Assembly: GCA_035326425.1 (NCBI GenBank)
Contig: DAOLFG010000010.1
Coordinates: forward strand, 44,395 to 108,394
Reading direction: 5' to 3'
Source of the DNA: CALKJU01 sp035326425
GTDB lineage: Bacteria; Pseudomonadota; Alphaproteobacteria; Geminicoccales; Geminicoccaceae
Length of the DNA stretch: 64,000 bases
Made by a program: the position numbers and the translations under genes. Below the pieces are notes generated by a model that worked only from the letters and a program-made list of their open reading frames with translations, had not been told where the DNA came from and made no database searches. Shown here piece after piece: positions 63,601 to 64,000 of the stretch (position 1 is the first letter of the stretch; the number at the start of each line of letters is the position of its first letter).

Positions 63601-64000
63601 AGTACGGGCCGGTGTCGGTGCTGCCGACGAACGTCTATTTCTACGGCATGCGGGTCGGCAGCGAAATCTCGGTCGAGATCGAGCGCGGCAAGGCCCTCGT
63701 CGTCCTTCTCCAGACCCTCGGCGAGACCGACGACGAGGGTCAGGTGAAAGTCTTCTTCGAGCTGAACGGCCAGCAGCGCATCATCCGCGTCCCCGACCGT
63801 TCCGCCAGCTCGCGGGTCGTGCAGCGGCGCAAGGCCGAGGAAGGCAACGAGGCGCATGTGGCGGCCCCCATGCCCGGCTCGGTCTCGACCATCGCCGTGC
63901 GCAGCGGCCAGGCGGTCAAGGCCGGCGACGTGCTGCTGACCATCGAGGCCATGAAGATGGAGACCGCCCTGCACGCCGCCCGCGACGGCACGGTGGCCGA
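60618..64000 (+). pseudogene. pyc: Pyruvate carboxylase, interrupted by an in-frame TAG (3' end beyond window)
   Basis: Biotin-dependent pyruvate carboxylase, which makes oxaloacetate from pyruvate. From ATG 60618 the biotin carboxylase domain covers about residues 1-450 (ASWGGGGRGMRP, EVNPRIQVEHTVTE). The carboxyltransferase barrel starts near 530 (TDTTMRDGHQSLLATR, metal Asp544). Codon 654 (62577-62579) is TAG, in LFRIFDCLN*VENMRV, where the family has Trp (NWVENMRV): one G-to-A change. After it the same frame stays open and fully conserved to the window end: carbamylated-type Lys713 (LKDMAG), His740/His742 (HFHTHDTSG), and the biotinyl Lys1113 in EAMKMET. So this is a fresh nonsense mutation, a read error, or a read-through codon. 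The stop would leave a 653-residue product with no complete carboxyltransferase or biotin carrier. Confidence 0.85.

Noticed and set aside
60354..63974. Minus-strand open frame of 1206 codons across the pyruvate carboxylase
   Set aside because: Antisense shadow of a gene whose forward product is clearly conserved. Its composition (Gly/Leu/Asp/His-rich, no motif) is typical of such frames.

Overview
The window is a dense, GC-rich chromosomal stretch. It carries about 50 protein-coding genes, no rRNA or tRNA gene that I could see, and no intergenic gap longer than about 250 bases. Third codon positions are so GC-biased that long antisense open frames shadow nearly every real gene. Gene content points to a free-living aerobic Gram-negative, most likely an alphaproteobacterium of the Rhodospirillales type: form I CO dehydrogenase, biotin pyruvate carboxylase, TamA/TamB, PqiABC and a Wza-like export lipoprotein. 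I cannot name the genus.

Layout. (1) 1-11.2 kb: a leftward catecholate-siderophore operon (binding protein, YVTN propeller, entC, entE, isochorismatase, free aryl carrier protein, entF, entA) that meets the tail of an iron-type ABC ATPase. The EntF adenylation pocket carries the serine code, so the product should be an enterobactin-like 2,3-dihydroxybenzoyl-serine compound. (2) 11.2-12.7 kb: a ferric-siderophore reductase and an O-methyltransferase downstream of three GATATATC palindromes. (3) 12.7-16.8 kb: a ThDP enzyme paired with an acyl-CoA ligase, and a small exported protein. (4) 16.8-23.4 kb: a leftward nucleoside salvage operon (binding protein, two permeases, a cytidine deaminase-purine nucleoside phosphorylase fusion, deoC, deoA). 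(5) 23.5-34.4 kb: a phosphatase, a class A PBP, a glycosyltransferase, a two-domain PPK2, cytosine deaminase, export lipoprotein, outer-membrane barrel, PPP phosphatase and galE. (6) 34.5-46.7 kb: tamA, a FrnE-type DsbA, tamB, a GNAT, an ABC-2 permease and pqiABC. (7) 46.8-53.7 kb: a methyltransferase, a 2OG-Fe(II) oxygenase, three tandem repeat-only RTX proteins and a convergent sulfotransferase. (8) 53.9-59.7 kb: coxMSLDE. (9) 59.8-64 kb: a tandem DUF1428 protein and a pyruvate carboxylase that runs off the window and is interrupted by one in-frame TAG.

How the genes work together. Region 1 makes a catecholate siderophore and supplies its uptake proteins, and region 2 plausibly releases the iron. 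Region 4 imports nucleosides and splits them to bases and C2/C3 intermediates. Regions 5 and 6 concern the envelope: peptidoglycan, exopolysaccharide export, outer-membrane protein insertion and lipid transport. Region 8 oxidises CO. The points most worth a second look are the amber codon in pyruvate carboxylase, the Cdd-PNP fusion, the RTX triplet with its hairpins and promoter, the GATATATC operator array, the split EntB, and the nucleoside permeases paired with a sugar-type binding protein and no ATPase.
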